From positions 1 to 16,659 of the forward strand of contig SKRP01000326.1 of NCBI GenBank assembly GCA_007118445.1: a stretch of 16,659 nt of DNA, written 5' to 3'. This DNA comes from Natronohydrobacter sp. Lineage in GTDB: Bacteria; Pseudomonadota; Alphaproteobacteria; Rhodobacterales; Rhodobacteraceae. Both the position numbers and the translations under genes were made by a program. Below are positions 6,837 through 12,983 of the stretch, one piece after another (the stretch's first letter is position 1; each line of letters begins with the position of its first letter). Below the pieces are notes generated by a model. The model worked only from the letters and a program-made list of their open reading frames with translations. It did not search any database and was not told where the DNA came from.

Positions 6837-8171
6837 TTGGATCTGGTCGGGCTGCTGCCAAGTTTCGGGAATTTCTTCCTCACGATCGCGGTGTTCATCG
6901 TCGTCTTGTCGATCATCGTCGCGGTGCATGAATACGGGCATTACATCATCGGGCGGCTTTCGGGCATTCATGCAGAAGTCTTCTCGCTGGGCTTTGGCCC
7001 GGTGCTGGCCAAGGGCACCGACAAGCATGGCACTGTCTGGCAGGTCGCGGCGGTCCCGCTGGGCGGCTATGTGAAATTCGCAGGCGATGCCTCGGCCGTG
7101 TCATCCAAGGATGAAGAGGGCATGGCGCGCATGTCCGAGGCCGACCGCCGCCGGACCATGCATGGCGCACCGCTCTGGGCACGCGCGGCCACAGTCGCGG
7201 CCGGGCCGGTATTCAATTTCATCTTCGCGTTTTTCATCTTCGCGGGCCTGATCATGTATGAAGGCATCGCCGTGGATGAGCCTGTCGTGGGCGAGATCAC
7301 GGCGCTTCCGGCGCAGCCTTTCGAGCTGTCTCCGGGTGATCGCATTCTGGCAGTCGAAGGAATCGAAACCGAGACGCTGTCGGATTTTGTCGGCAGCGCT
7401 GACGATTTGCCTGCCCAGTCCGTGCTGACCTATACTGTCGAGCGCGAGGGCCGTGTGATCGACGTAACCGGCCCGCATCCGCAGCCGCCGCTTGCGGGCA
7501 GCGTGGCGTTGCAATCGGCGGCGCGCGATGCGCGGATGCAGCCGGGCGATGTGATCATTGCCATCGACGGCACCGAAATCGCGACTTTCGCGCAATTGAG
7601 CGAGATGGTGACCGGGTCGGGCGGCAATGCGATGGACCTGCGGGTCTGGCGCGACGGGACCGAACTGGATCTGACCATGGTTCCGCGCAGCACGGATTTG
7701 CCGCGCGCTGAAGGTGGGTTCGAGACCCGCTTTCTGATCGGGCTGACCTCGGGCGCTGTGTTCGAATATGGCACCCGGACGCCCGGTCTTGCCGAAGCGA
7801 CCGGCATCGCAGCGACCCAGGTCTGGCGCGTGATCCGCACCTCGCTGGAGGGGCTTTATTACATGGTTGTGGGCCAGATCAGCACCTGCAACCTCTCCAG
7901 CCCCATCGGCATTGCCGAAGCCTCGGTCGCCAAGGCGCATGACGGGCTGATCGAGTTCATCTGGTTCATCGCGGTCCTGTCGGTGGCGATCGGGCTTCTG
8001 AACCTGTTCCCGATCCCGCCGCTGGATGGCGGCCATCTGGTGTTTCACGCTTATGAGGCCGTGGTGCGCCGACCAGCATCCGATCAGGCCGTGCGCGTGC
8101 TGATCACCATCGGGCTGGCGCTTGTGCTGTCACTCTTCCTCTTTGCGCTGTTCAATGATCTGACCTGCTGA
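6837..8171 (+). CDS. rseP: RIP site-2 zinc metalloprotease, likely TTG start
   Basis: This is an inner-membrane M50 protease that cuts transmembrane segments, in other bacteria the anti-sigma factor RseA and signal-peptide remnants. From the TTG at 6837 it has 444 residues. Features in order are a first membrane helix 12-31 ending in the zinc motif HEYGH (31-35), LGFGPVL (51-57), membrane segment ~117-140, two PDZ-like segments (about 150-215 and 215-285, with GDRILAVEGIE and GDVIIAIDGTE), and the second active-site motif NLFPIPPLDGG (389-399), then a last helix 419-438. Start choice: AAGGGA (6825-6830) is 6 nt from the TTG, and MDLVGLLPSFG matches the way I remember related proteins beginning. 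An ATG at 6822 (449 residues) has no ribosome-binding site. It is 28 nt after dxr and its substrate is not in this window. Confidence 0.95.
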   Translation: MDLVGLLPSFGNFFLTIAVFIVVLSIIVAVHEYGHYIIGRLSGIHAEVFSLGFGPVLAKGTDKHGTVWQVAAVPLGGYVKFAGDASAVSSKDEEGMARMSEADRRRTMHGAPLWARAATVAAGPVFNFIFAFFIFAGLIMYEGIAVDEPVVGEITALPAQPFELSPGDRILAVEGIETETLSDFVGSADDLPAQSVLTYTVEREGRVIDVTGPHPQPPLAGSVALQSAARDARMQPGDVIIAIDGTEIATFAQLSEMVTGSGGNAMDLRVWRDGTELDLTMVPRSTDLPRAEGGFETRFLIGLTSGAVFEYGTRTPGLAEATGIAATQVWRVIRTSLEGLYYMVVGQISTCNLSSPIGIAEASVAKAHDGLIEFIWFIAVLSVAIGLLNLFPIPPLDGGHLVFHAYEAVVRRPASDQAVRVLITIGLALVLSLFLFALFNDLTC

Positions 8172-8215
8172 AGCTGCGGCCTGCCGCGCTGATTCCATAT
8201 CTCTGCCCCATTCTT

Positions 8216-8230
8216 GCCCGATTTCCGGGC
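8216..8230 (+). other. Small hairpin between rseP and the mini-gene
   Basis: GCCCG (8216-8220), loop ATTTC, CGGGC (8226-8230); a T-A and a wobble pair can extend it. It lies 18 nt before the mini-gene's ribosome-binding site and has no T-run after it, so it is not a canonical terminator. The rest of 8172-8258 holds nothing else I can name. Confidence 0.3.
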
Positions 8231-8258
8231 GATGACGTGACGAAGATTGGAGGCAGAA

Positions 8259-8408
8259 ATGGCATATCTTGATATGGAACTGCGCAATGCGCGCCTGATC
8301 TGGGCAAGGGTCGGGGACAATGTGTTGACCATCGGCCTGATCCTGCTGGCCATGGGCCTTGCCAGTATCATCGCCATGTTCCTTGGATATGGTCCCTATA
8401 CGGTCTGA
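8259..8408 (+). CDS. 49-residue single-pass membrane mini-protein, unrecognised
   Basis: ATG at 8259 to TGA at 8406-8408 encodes 49 residues starting MAYLDMELRNARLIWARVGD. A textbook ribosome-binding site GGAGG (8249-8253) sits 5 nt upstream, the best in the window. Residues 1-20 are polar with mixed charge and residues ~22-43 form one hydrophobic segment (VLTIGLILLAMGLASIIAMF), ending in GYGPYTV. Net charge before the segment is near zero to slightly positive, suggesting an N-in orientation. I do not recognise a family. It lies 87 nt after rseP and 44 nt before a strong terminator, so it is probably the last gene of the rseP transcript. Candidate roles such as a modulator or substrate of RseP are speculation from position only. 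Confidence 0.72.
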   Translation: MAYLDMELRNARLIWARVGDNVLTIGLILLAMGLASIIAMFLGYGPYTV

Positions 8409-8426
8409 CCCGCCGGGCCCCTTCTG

Positions 8427-8495
8427 CGCCTGATATCAGTGCCCAGCAACAGGCGCCGCAGTTTTGCGGCGCATTTTGTGTTGAAATATCAGGCG
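8427..8495. repeat. 10-bp inverted repeat that encloses the terminator hairpin
   Basis: CGCCTGATAT (8427-8436) and ATATCAGGCG (8486-8495) are perfect complements separated by 49 nt, and the terminator stem-loop sits inside. The left arm also overlaps an 8-bp palindrome TGATATCA (8431-8438). Transcribed through, the RNA could form one long stem capped by the inner hairpin; as DNA it could be a protein-binding or cruciform site. A function is not known. Confidence 0.6.
8453..8482 (+). terminator. Rho-independent terminator after the rseP/mini-gene transcript
   Basis: GCGCCGCA (8453-8460), loop GTTT, TGCGGCGC (8465-8472) is a perfect 8-bp GC-rich stem, followed at once by ATTTTGTGTT. This is the classic intrinsic terminator layout for plus-strand transcription. 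It would end the upstream pyrH-to-rseP unit and separate it from bamA. On the minus strand there is no equivalent T-run, so it is one-directional. Confidence 0.85.
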
Positions 8496-8542
8496 GATGG
8501 GCTCCCGGACCGTAACCTGTCCCGCCCCCTGCATCAGTCGCT

Positions 8543-8553
8543 GTGCCTGGCAC
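8543..8553. promoter_or_regulatory. GTGCC/GGCAC palindrome upstream of the bamA promoter
   Basis: GTGCC (8543-8547), one base, GGCAC (8549-8553) ends 11 nt before the -35 candidate of bamA. A further GTGCC at 8595-8599 sits right after the -10, near the expected start site. The pair could flank the promoter as operator sites. Five-base arms are short and chance is possible. Confidence 0.25.
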
Positions 8554-8564
8554 CCGTGATGGCT

Positions 8565-8593
8565 TTGACAAGGCAGACGAGACTCGCTAGGCA
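8565..8593 (+). promoter_or_regulatory. Candidate bamA promoter
   Basis: A perfect -35 hexamer TTGACA (8565-8570) is followed after 17 nt by TAGGCA (8588-8593), which is weak against TATAAT but carries the CTAG found at two other candidate promoters here. It lies downstream of the terminator and 35 nt before the bamA ATG, as expected for an independent bamA-skp unit. Confidence 0.55.
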
Positions 8594-8628
8594 GGTGCCA
8601 ATAACAATGCGGTAAAACGGGGCCCGAC

Positions 8629-11010
8629 ATGCGCGGTATTGATAGATTTATGCCGTCGCGCAAAGGGAGGGTGGCGCGGGGGCGGCACATCTTTTCTGCG
8701 GCGATTTTCTGTGCATTTACATTGACTAATGCGGGTTTCGTCAGCCTTGCCGATGCCCAGACCTTCCGCTTTGATACGATCGTGATCGACGGGAATATCC
8801 GGGTAGATGATTCCACGCTCTTCGGCATTGCGGGAATCGGTCGCGGCCAGCCGGTCTCGGCAGGCGATCTGAACCGCGCGAATGCGGCGCTTGCGGCCTC
8901 GGGGCTGTTCGAATCTGTCGAACTTGTCCCGCAGGGCAATATCCTGACAATCCGGGTGCAGGAATATCCGATCATCGGTGTGGTGAATTTCGAAGGCAAT
9001 CGCCGGATCAATAACGATGCGATATCCGAGGTCGTCCAGACCCGCGGTGGCCGGGTGCTCTCGCCCTCTGCGGTCGAGGCCGATGCCCGCGCGATTGCCG
9101 ATCTCTATGCGCGCCGGGGCCGGACCGCGGCCGAAGTCACGCCCAAGATCCTCCCGCGCGGCAATAACCGCGTCGATCTGGCCTTTGAAATCCGCGAAGG
9201 CAATGTCGTCGAGATCGAGCGCATCTCTTTCGTCGGCAACCAGTCCTTTTCGAATTATCGCCTGCGCCAGGTGCTTGGCACCAAACAGGCCGGGGCGCTG
9301 CGCTGGCTGATCCAGAGCGATACATTCGTCGCCGAACGCATCGCGCTTGACCGCCAGCTCCTGACCGATTTCTACCTGTCGCGCGGTTTTGTCGATTTCG
9401 AGGTGTTGTCCGTCTCCTCGGAACTGGTGCGCGAACGCGACCGCTTCTTCCTGACCTTCAATCTGCGCGAAGGGCTGCAATACCGTTTCGGCACTGTGTC
9501 GGTGGTCAGCGAGGTCGAGGGCATTGACGCCGCCGATTATGAGCGCGAATTGCGCCTGCGCCCCGGCACCATCTTCTCGCCCAATGTGCTGGAACAGAAC
9601 ATCGCCCGCATCGAGCGGCTGGCCGAAAGCCGCGGGTTGCGTTTCATTCGTGCCGAGCCACGTTTCACCCGCAATAACCGTGACCAGACGATCGATGTCG
9701 AATTCGCCATCGTGCGTGGCGAGCGGATTTTTGTCGAACGCATCGACATCCAGGGCAATACCACCACGCTGGACCGCGTGGTGCGGCGTCAGTTCACCAC
9801 TGCCGAGGGCGACCCGCTGAATCCGCGTGAAATCCGCGAGGCGGCCGAGCGTATCCGTGCGCTGGGCTATTTCTCGGATGTTTCGGTCGAACCGCGCCAG
9901 GGCAGCGGCCCGGATCAGGCCATTGTCGATGTCGAGGTTGAAGAAACCACCACTGGTTCGCTGGGCTTCTCGGTCAGCTATGGTGCCTCGCAAGGGGTCG
10001 GTTTCGGGATCAGTTTCGCCGAGCAGAATTTTCTCGGGCGCGGGCAGCAGGTCGCCTTGTCTTTCAATACTGTGAAAGGCTCGCGCGATATTTCGGTGAA
10101 TTTCACCGAACCGGCGCTGTTCGGGCGCGATCTGTCCTATTCGCTGGGCGTCGGCTATCGCGAAACCAAGGCATTCTTCTCGGATTTCAACACGCGTGAA
10201 GCGTTCTTCAACAATTCGATCGGCTTTCCGGTCAGTGAATTCGGGCGGCTGCGGCTGCGGCAGGGGCTGGTGCTGGATCGCCTGACCGGGCTGAATACGG
10301 TTCCCCCGGTCGAAGATGACGACCCGCCGCTGGCCTCGGCGCGGCTTCTGGATGATCAGGAGGCGGGCACGGCCATCACCGGGACGCTGGGCTATGCCTA
10401 TTCGCTGGACACACGCAATGTCGGCATCGATCCGACCCAGGGCTATGTCTTCAGCATCAGCCAGGATTTCGGTCTGGGCAATCAGAGCCGTCGCTTCATC
10501 AAGTCCGAGCTGCGCGCAGGCTACGAGATGTCGATCTTCAACGAGGATGTGACCTTGCGCGGCGATGCGCGGGCTGGCTTGCTGCATATGATCAGCGGCA
10601 GGTCGCGGAATCGCGAACGCTACCAGCTTGCCGATATCATGCGCGGCTTTGCGCCCGGCGGAGCGGGTCCGCGCGATTTCGCTGCGACCAATGAGGATGT
10701 TCTGGGCGGCACCCGGTTCTTCTCGGTGCAGGCCGAAGTTCAGTTCCCGCTCGGCACGCCCGAGGAATACGGGCTGAGCGGTGGTCTGTTTGCGGATGTC
10801 GGGTCGGTCTGGGGGGTCGATGCTGCGCCGCCGAACATGACGCTGGCTGGTGTGGATTACAACAGGATGCATATCCGCGGCACATTGGGCGTTTCGCTGT
10901 TCTGGGACAGCCCGCTTGGCCCGCTGCGCTTTGACTTCTCGCGCGCTGTGCGCAAGCTGGATCGTGACCGGACGCAGAATTTCGACTTTTCGATCGTTTC
11001 GCAATTCTGA
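8629..11010 (+). CDS. bamA: Outer membrane protein assembly factor BamA
   Basis: BamA is the Omp85-type core of the BAM complex that folds beta-barrel proteins into the outer membrane. The 793 residues are typical. A signal peptide ends near residue 43 (hydrophobic IFSAAIFCAFTL, cleavage after ADA before QTF). Then come five POTRA-like domains up to about residue 430, seen as repeated patterns such as RFDTIVIDGN, GVVNFEGN, RISFVGNQSFS and ERIDIQGNTTT. The C-terminal half is a beta-barrel with alternating hydrophobic strands, the loop-6 motif MRGF (671-674) in place of VRGF, and a terminal Phe (FSIVSQF), the outer-membrane signal. The ribosome-binding site is weak; an in-frame ATG at 8650 is an alternative start. 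The stop overlaps the skp start by one base. It has its own candidate promoter. Confidence 0.97.
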   Translation: MRGIDRFMPSRKGRVARGRHIFSAAIFCAFTLTNAGFVSLADAQTFRFDTIVIDGNIRVDDSTLFGIAGIGRGQPVSAGDLNRANAALAASGLFESVELVPQGNILTIRVQEYPIIGVVNFEGNRRINNDAISEVVQTRGGRVLSPSAVEADARAIADLYARRGRTAAEVTPKILPRGNNRVDLAFEIREGNVVEIERISFVGNQSFSNYRLRQVLGTKQAGALRWLIQSDTFVAERIALDRQLLTDFYLSRGFVDFEVLSVSSELVRERDRFFLTFNLREGLQYRFGTVSVVSEVEGIDAADYERELRLRPGTIFSPNVLEQNIARIERLAESRGLRFIRAEPRFTRNNRDQTIDVEFAIVRGERIFVERIDIQGNTTTLDRVVRRQFTTAEGDPLNPREIREAAERIRALGYFSDVSVEPRQGSGPDQAIVDVEVEETTTGSLGFSVSYGASQGVGFGISFAEQNFLGRGQQVALSFNTVKGSRDISVNFTEPALFGRDLSYSLGVGYRETKAFFSDFNTREAFFNNSIGFPVSEFGRLRLRQGLVLDRLTGLNTVPPVEDDDPPLASARLLDDQEAGTAITGTLGYAYSLDTRNVGIDPTQGYVFSISQDFGLGNQSRRFIKSELRAGYEMSIFNEDVTLRGDARAGLLHMISGRSRNRERYQLADIMRGFAPGGAGPRDFAATNEDVLGGTRFFSVQAEVQFPLGTPEEYGLSGGLFADVGSVWGVDAAPPNMTLAGVDYNRMHIRGTLGVSLFWDSPLGPLRFDFSRAVRKLDRDRTQNFDFSIVSQF

Positions 11011-11615
11011 TGTGGCGCTTTGCTGGGGCGGTTCTGTGTCTGGCGCTGGCACTTGTCACCCCGGTGGCCCCGCTTTGGGCGCAGGGGGGGTTGTTGCTGT
11101 CGCTGGGCGAACCAGCGGATGCACGCGCCGCGACACGCCTGCTTTTGCGCACCGTGGATGACGAGCGTCTGTTTCGCGAAACCGAATTCGGTGCGCGGGT
11201 CGCCGACGAGATCGAGATCGCCTCGCGCGCGCTCGAGATAGAGAATGATCGCCTGCTGGCAGAACTGACCGCGCGCGAAGCCGAGTTGACCCGCGAGCGT
11301 GCCGAGATGAGCGTCGAGGCATTCCGCGCGGCTGCGGCGGATTTCGATGCGCAGGCCGAATCCATTCGCCGCGATCAGGCCGAGAAGCGTCAGCGTCTGG
11401 TGCAGTTCGAAGAGTCCGAGCGGCGGCGTTTCTTCAACCAGTCGGCCCCTGTGCTGCAAGAGGTGCTTGAGCGGTCCGGCGGGTTGGTGCTGATTGATGC
11501 GCGTGCGGTCATCATCGGTGTCTCGGGTCTTGATATGACAGACGAGGCCATCGCGGCGATGGATGAGGCCATCGGCGATGGCGGCCCGCCGCCCTTTCCA
11601 CTGTCGGTGCCATAA
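11010..11615 (+). CDS. skp: OmpH/Skp-family periplasmic chaperone
   Basis: Skp-like proteins hold unfolded outer-membrane proteins in the periplasm for delivery to BamA. The 201-residue protein has a signal peptide (residues 1-24, cleavage LWA/QGG) and then VDDERLFRETEFG (49-61), the family's opening strand motif. A long charged coiled coil follows, about 65-140, rich in Glu, Arg and Ala. A closing strand region comes next, LVLIDARAVIIGVSGLDMT (159-177), and a Gly/Pro-rich tail. The fold call rests on this order and on position directly behind bamA; overall sequence identity to characterised Skp would be low. Its ATG overlaps the bamA TGA (TGATG), so the two are translationally coupled. Confidence 0.88.
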   Translation: MWRFAGAVLCLALALVTPVAPLWAQGGLLLSLGEPADARAATRLLLRTVDDERLFRETEFGARVADEIEIASRALEIENDRLLAELTAREAELTRERAEMSVEAFRAAAADFDAQAESIRRDQAEKRQRLVQFEESERRRFFNQSAPVLQEVLERSGGLVLIDARAVIIGVSGLDMTDEAIAAMDEAIGDGGPPPFPLSVP

Positions 11616-11628
11616 ACCCCGCGCATAT

Positions 11629-11655
11629 GGCCGCGCTTGCCAGTCATTCGCGGCC
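11629..11655. repeat. Inverted repeat overlapping the fabZ promoter candidate
   Basis: GGCCGCG (11629-11635) and CGCGGCC (11649-11655) are perfect 7-bp arms with a 13-nt loop that contains the -35 candidate. It could be an operator or a weak 3' structure after skp. No T-run follows. Confidence 0.35.
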
Positions 11656-11665
11656 TTGCTAGATC
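11637..11665 (+). promoter_or_regulatory. Candidate fabZ promoter with CTAG at the -10
   Basis: TTGCCA (11637-11642), 17-nt spacer, TAGATC (11660-11665), in the 97-nt gap between skp and fabZ. The -10 contains CTAG, as at the frr and bamA candidates. A start near 11672 would leave a leader of about 40 nt. It would allow the fabZ-lpxA-lpxI-lpxB group to be expressed apart from bamA-skp. Confidence 0.45.
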
Positions 11666-11712
11666 AGGCCCGAGCAGCTTGCGCCGGGCTCTGGCGCTTT
11701 GAGAGGACCAAG

Positions 11713-12183
11713 ATGACCGATACCATTCCGACCGAAGCCGATCTTGCCACGATCATGCGGATCATTCCGCATCGCTATCCGTTCCTGCTGATCGACAAGG
11801 TGCGCGATGTCGAGGCCCGGACTTCGGCGGTAGGGATCAAGAATGTGACCTTCAACGAGCCGCATTTTCAGGGCCATTTCCCCGGTGCCCCGATCATGCC
11901 CGGTGTGACGATTGTCGAAGCGATGGCCCAGACGGCGGCGGTGCTGGTCGGCCTGTCGGTGGGGTTCGGCGAAAAGGCCCCGCTGGTCTATTTCATGTCC
12001 ATCGACAAATGCAAATTCCGGCGCAAGGTGGTGCCGGGTGATGTGCTGGAACTGCATGTGAATGTGAAACGCGGTTCGACCAAAATCTGGAAATTCGAGG
12101 GCGTGGCCAAGGTGGAGGGGCAGGTCGCGGCCGAAGCTGAATTTGCCGCGATGATCGATCTGAACGCGACTGTGGTCGAGTGA
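11713..12183 (+). CDS. fabZ: 3-hydroxyacyl-[ACP] dehydratase FabZ
   Basis: The product dehydrates 3-hydroxyacyl-ACP to trans-2-enoyl-ACP in fatty acid synthesis and so competes with LpxA for 3-hydroxyacyl-ACP. The 156-residue protein has the hot-dog fold signature: IMRIIPHRYPFLLID (14-28), NEPHFQGHFPGAPIMPG (48-64) with catalytic His55, and VEAMAQ (68-73) with catalytic Glu69, then FMSIDKCKFRRKVVPGD (94-110). The frame is open further upstream into skp, but the ATG at 11713 has a GAGAGGA ribosome-binding site and fits family length. The stop overlaps the GTG start of lpxA. Its position next to lpxA is shared with many Gram-negatives. Confidence 0.97.
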   Translation: MTDTIPTEADLATIMRIIPHRYPFLLIDKVRDVEARTSAVGIKNVTFNEPHFQGHFPGAPIMPGVTIVEAMAQTAAVLVGLSVGFGEKAPLVYFMSIDKCKFRRKVVPGDVLELHVNVKRGSTKIWKFEGVAKVEGQVAAEAEFAAMIDLNATVVE

Positions 12184-12983
12184 GCGCAGCCATGATCGAC
12201 CCCAGCGCCGAGATCCACCCGATGGCCGTGGTCGCGCCGGGCGCGCAGATCGGCCCCGGCTGCAAGATCGGGCCTTTCGCTGTGATCGGACCCGAGGTCA
12301 GTTTGGGCGAGGGTGTTGTGATCAAGCCCCATGCCCATGTCACCGGCTGGACCGGGATTGGACCGGGGACGACCGTGTTTTCCTTCGCCTCGGTGGGCGA
12401 AGTGCCGCAGGATCTGAAATATGCAGGCGAGCGCACGCGGCTGAGTGTCGGCGCGAAGTGTCGTATCCGCGAGAATGCGACCCTGCATTGCGGCACTGAA
12501 CAGGGCGGCGGCGTGACCTGTGTGGGTGATAATGTGCTGGTCATGGCGGGCGCGCATGTGGGCCATGACGCGCAGGTGGGCGATAATGTGATCCTCGCGA
12601 ATTTCGCAGGCGTTGCGGGTCATGTCACCATCGAGCGCAATGTGATTGTCGGGGCCTCTGCCGGGCTGCACCAGTTCATCCGCGTGGGCGAGGGGGCGAT
12701 GATCGGCGCGCTGACCCGCGTGACGCATGATGTGATGCCTTTCGGGCTGGTTTCCGGGCCTGATGGCGAATTGCACGGGTTGAACCTGATCGGGCTGAAG
12801 CGGCGCGGGATGGAGCGCGGGCAGATCGCGGCCTTGCGCGCGGCCTATAAGCGGCTGGCGGGCGCGGGCGCGCTGTCTGATCTGGCGCAGGCTTTGCTGG
12901 ATGAAGGGGCAGAGGATGCTGTCGCGCAGGTTGCCCGCTTCTTCACCGGCGAGGCAGGCCGCAACTTCCTGCGCCCGAAATGA
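12180..12983 (+). CDS. lpxA: Acyl-[ACP]--UDP-N-acetylglucosamine O-acyltransferase
   Basis: LpxA starts lipid A synthesis by moving a 3-hydroxyacyl chain from ACP to the 3-OH of UDP-GlcNAc. The protein is 267 residues from the GTG at 12180. Residues ~6-195 show the left-handed beta-helix hexapeptide repeats (IGPGCKIGPFAVIGPEV and similar), with QDLKYAGE (77-84), RIREN (95-99), catalytic His129 in AHVGHD, His148, and HQF (164-166). An alpha-helical C-terminus with LKRRG (206-210) follows. Start choice: the GTG overlaps the fabZ stop (GTGA), matching the coupling style of this operon. The ATG at 12192 gives MIDPSAEIHP, which aligns end to end with E. coli LpxA and puts the catalytic His at 125; it may be the real start. 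The stop overlaps lpxI (ATGA). Confidence 0.96.
   Translation: MSAAMIDPSAEIHPMAVVAPGAQIGPGCKIGPFAVIGPEVSLGEGVVIKPHAHVTGWTGIGPGTTVFSFASVGEVPQDLKYAGERTRLSVGAKCRIRENATLHCGTEQGGGVTCVGDNVLVMAGAHVGHDAQVGDNVILANFAGVAGHVTIERNVIVGASAGLHQFIRVGEGAMIGALTRVTHDVMPFGLVSGPDGELHGLNLIGLKRRGMERGQIAALRAAYKRLAGAGALSDLAQALLDEGAEDAVAQVARFFTGEAGRNFLRPK

Noticed and set aside
8548..8566. Sigma-54 type site (TGGCAC ... TGGCT) upstream of bamA
   Set aside because: GG and GC are 11 nt apart instead of the required 10, and a perfect TTGACA with a 17-nt spacer lies next to it.
8587..11052. An 821-codon open frame antisense to bamA
   Set aside because: Long antisense frames are common opposite GC-rich genes because stop codons are rare in that phase. 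The translation shows no family motif, and bamA on the plus strand has complete domain signatures.
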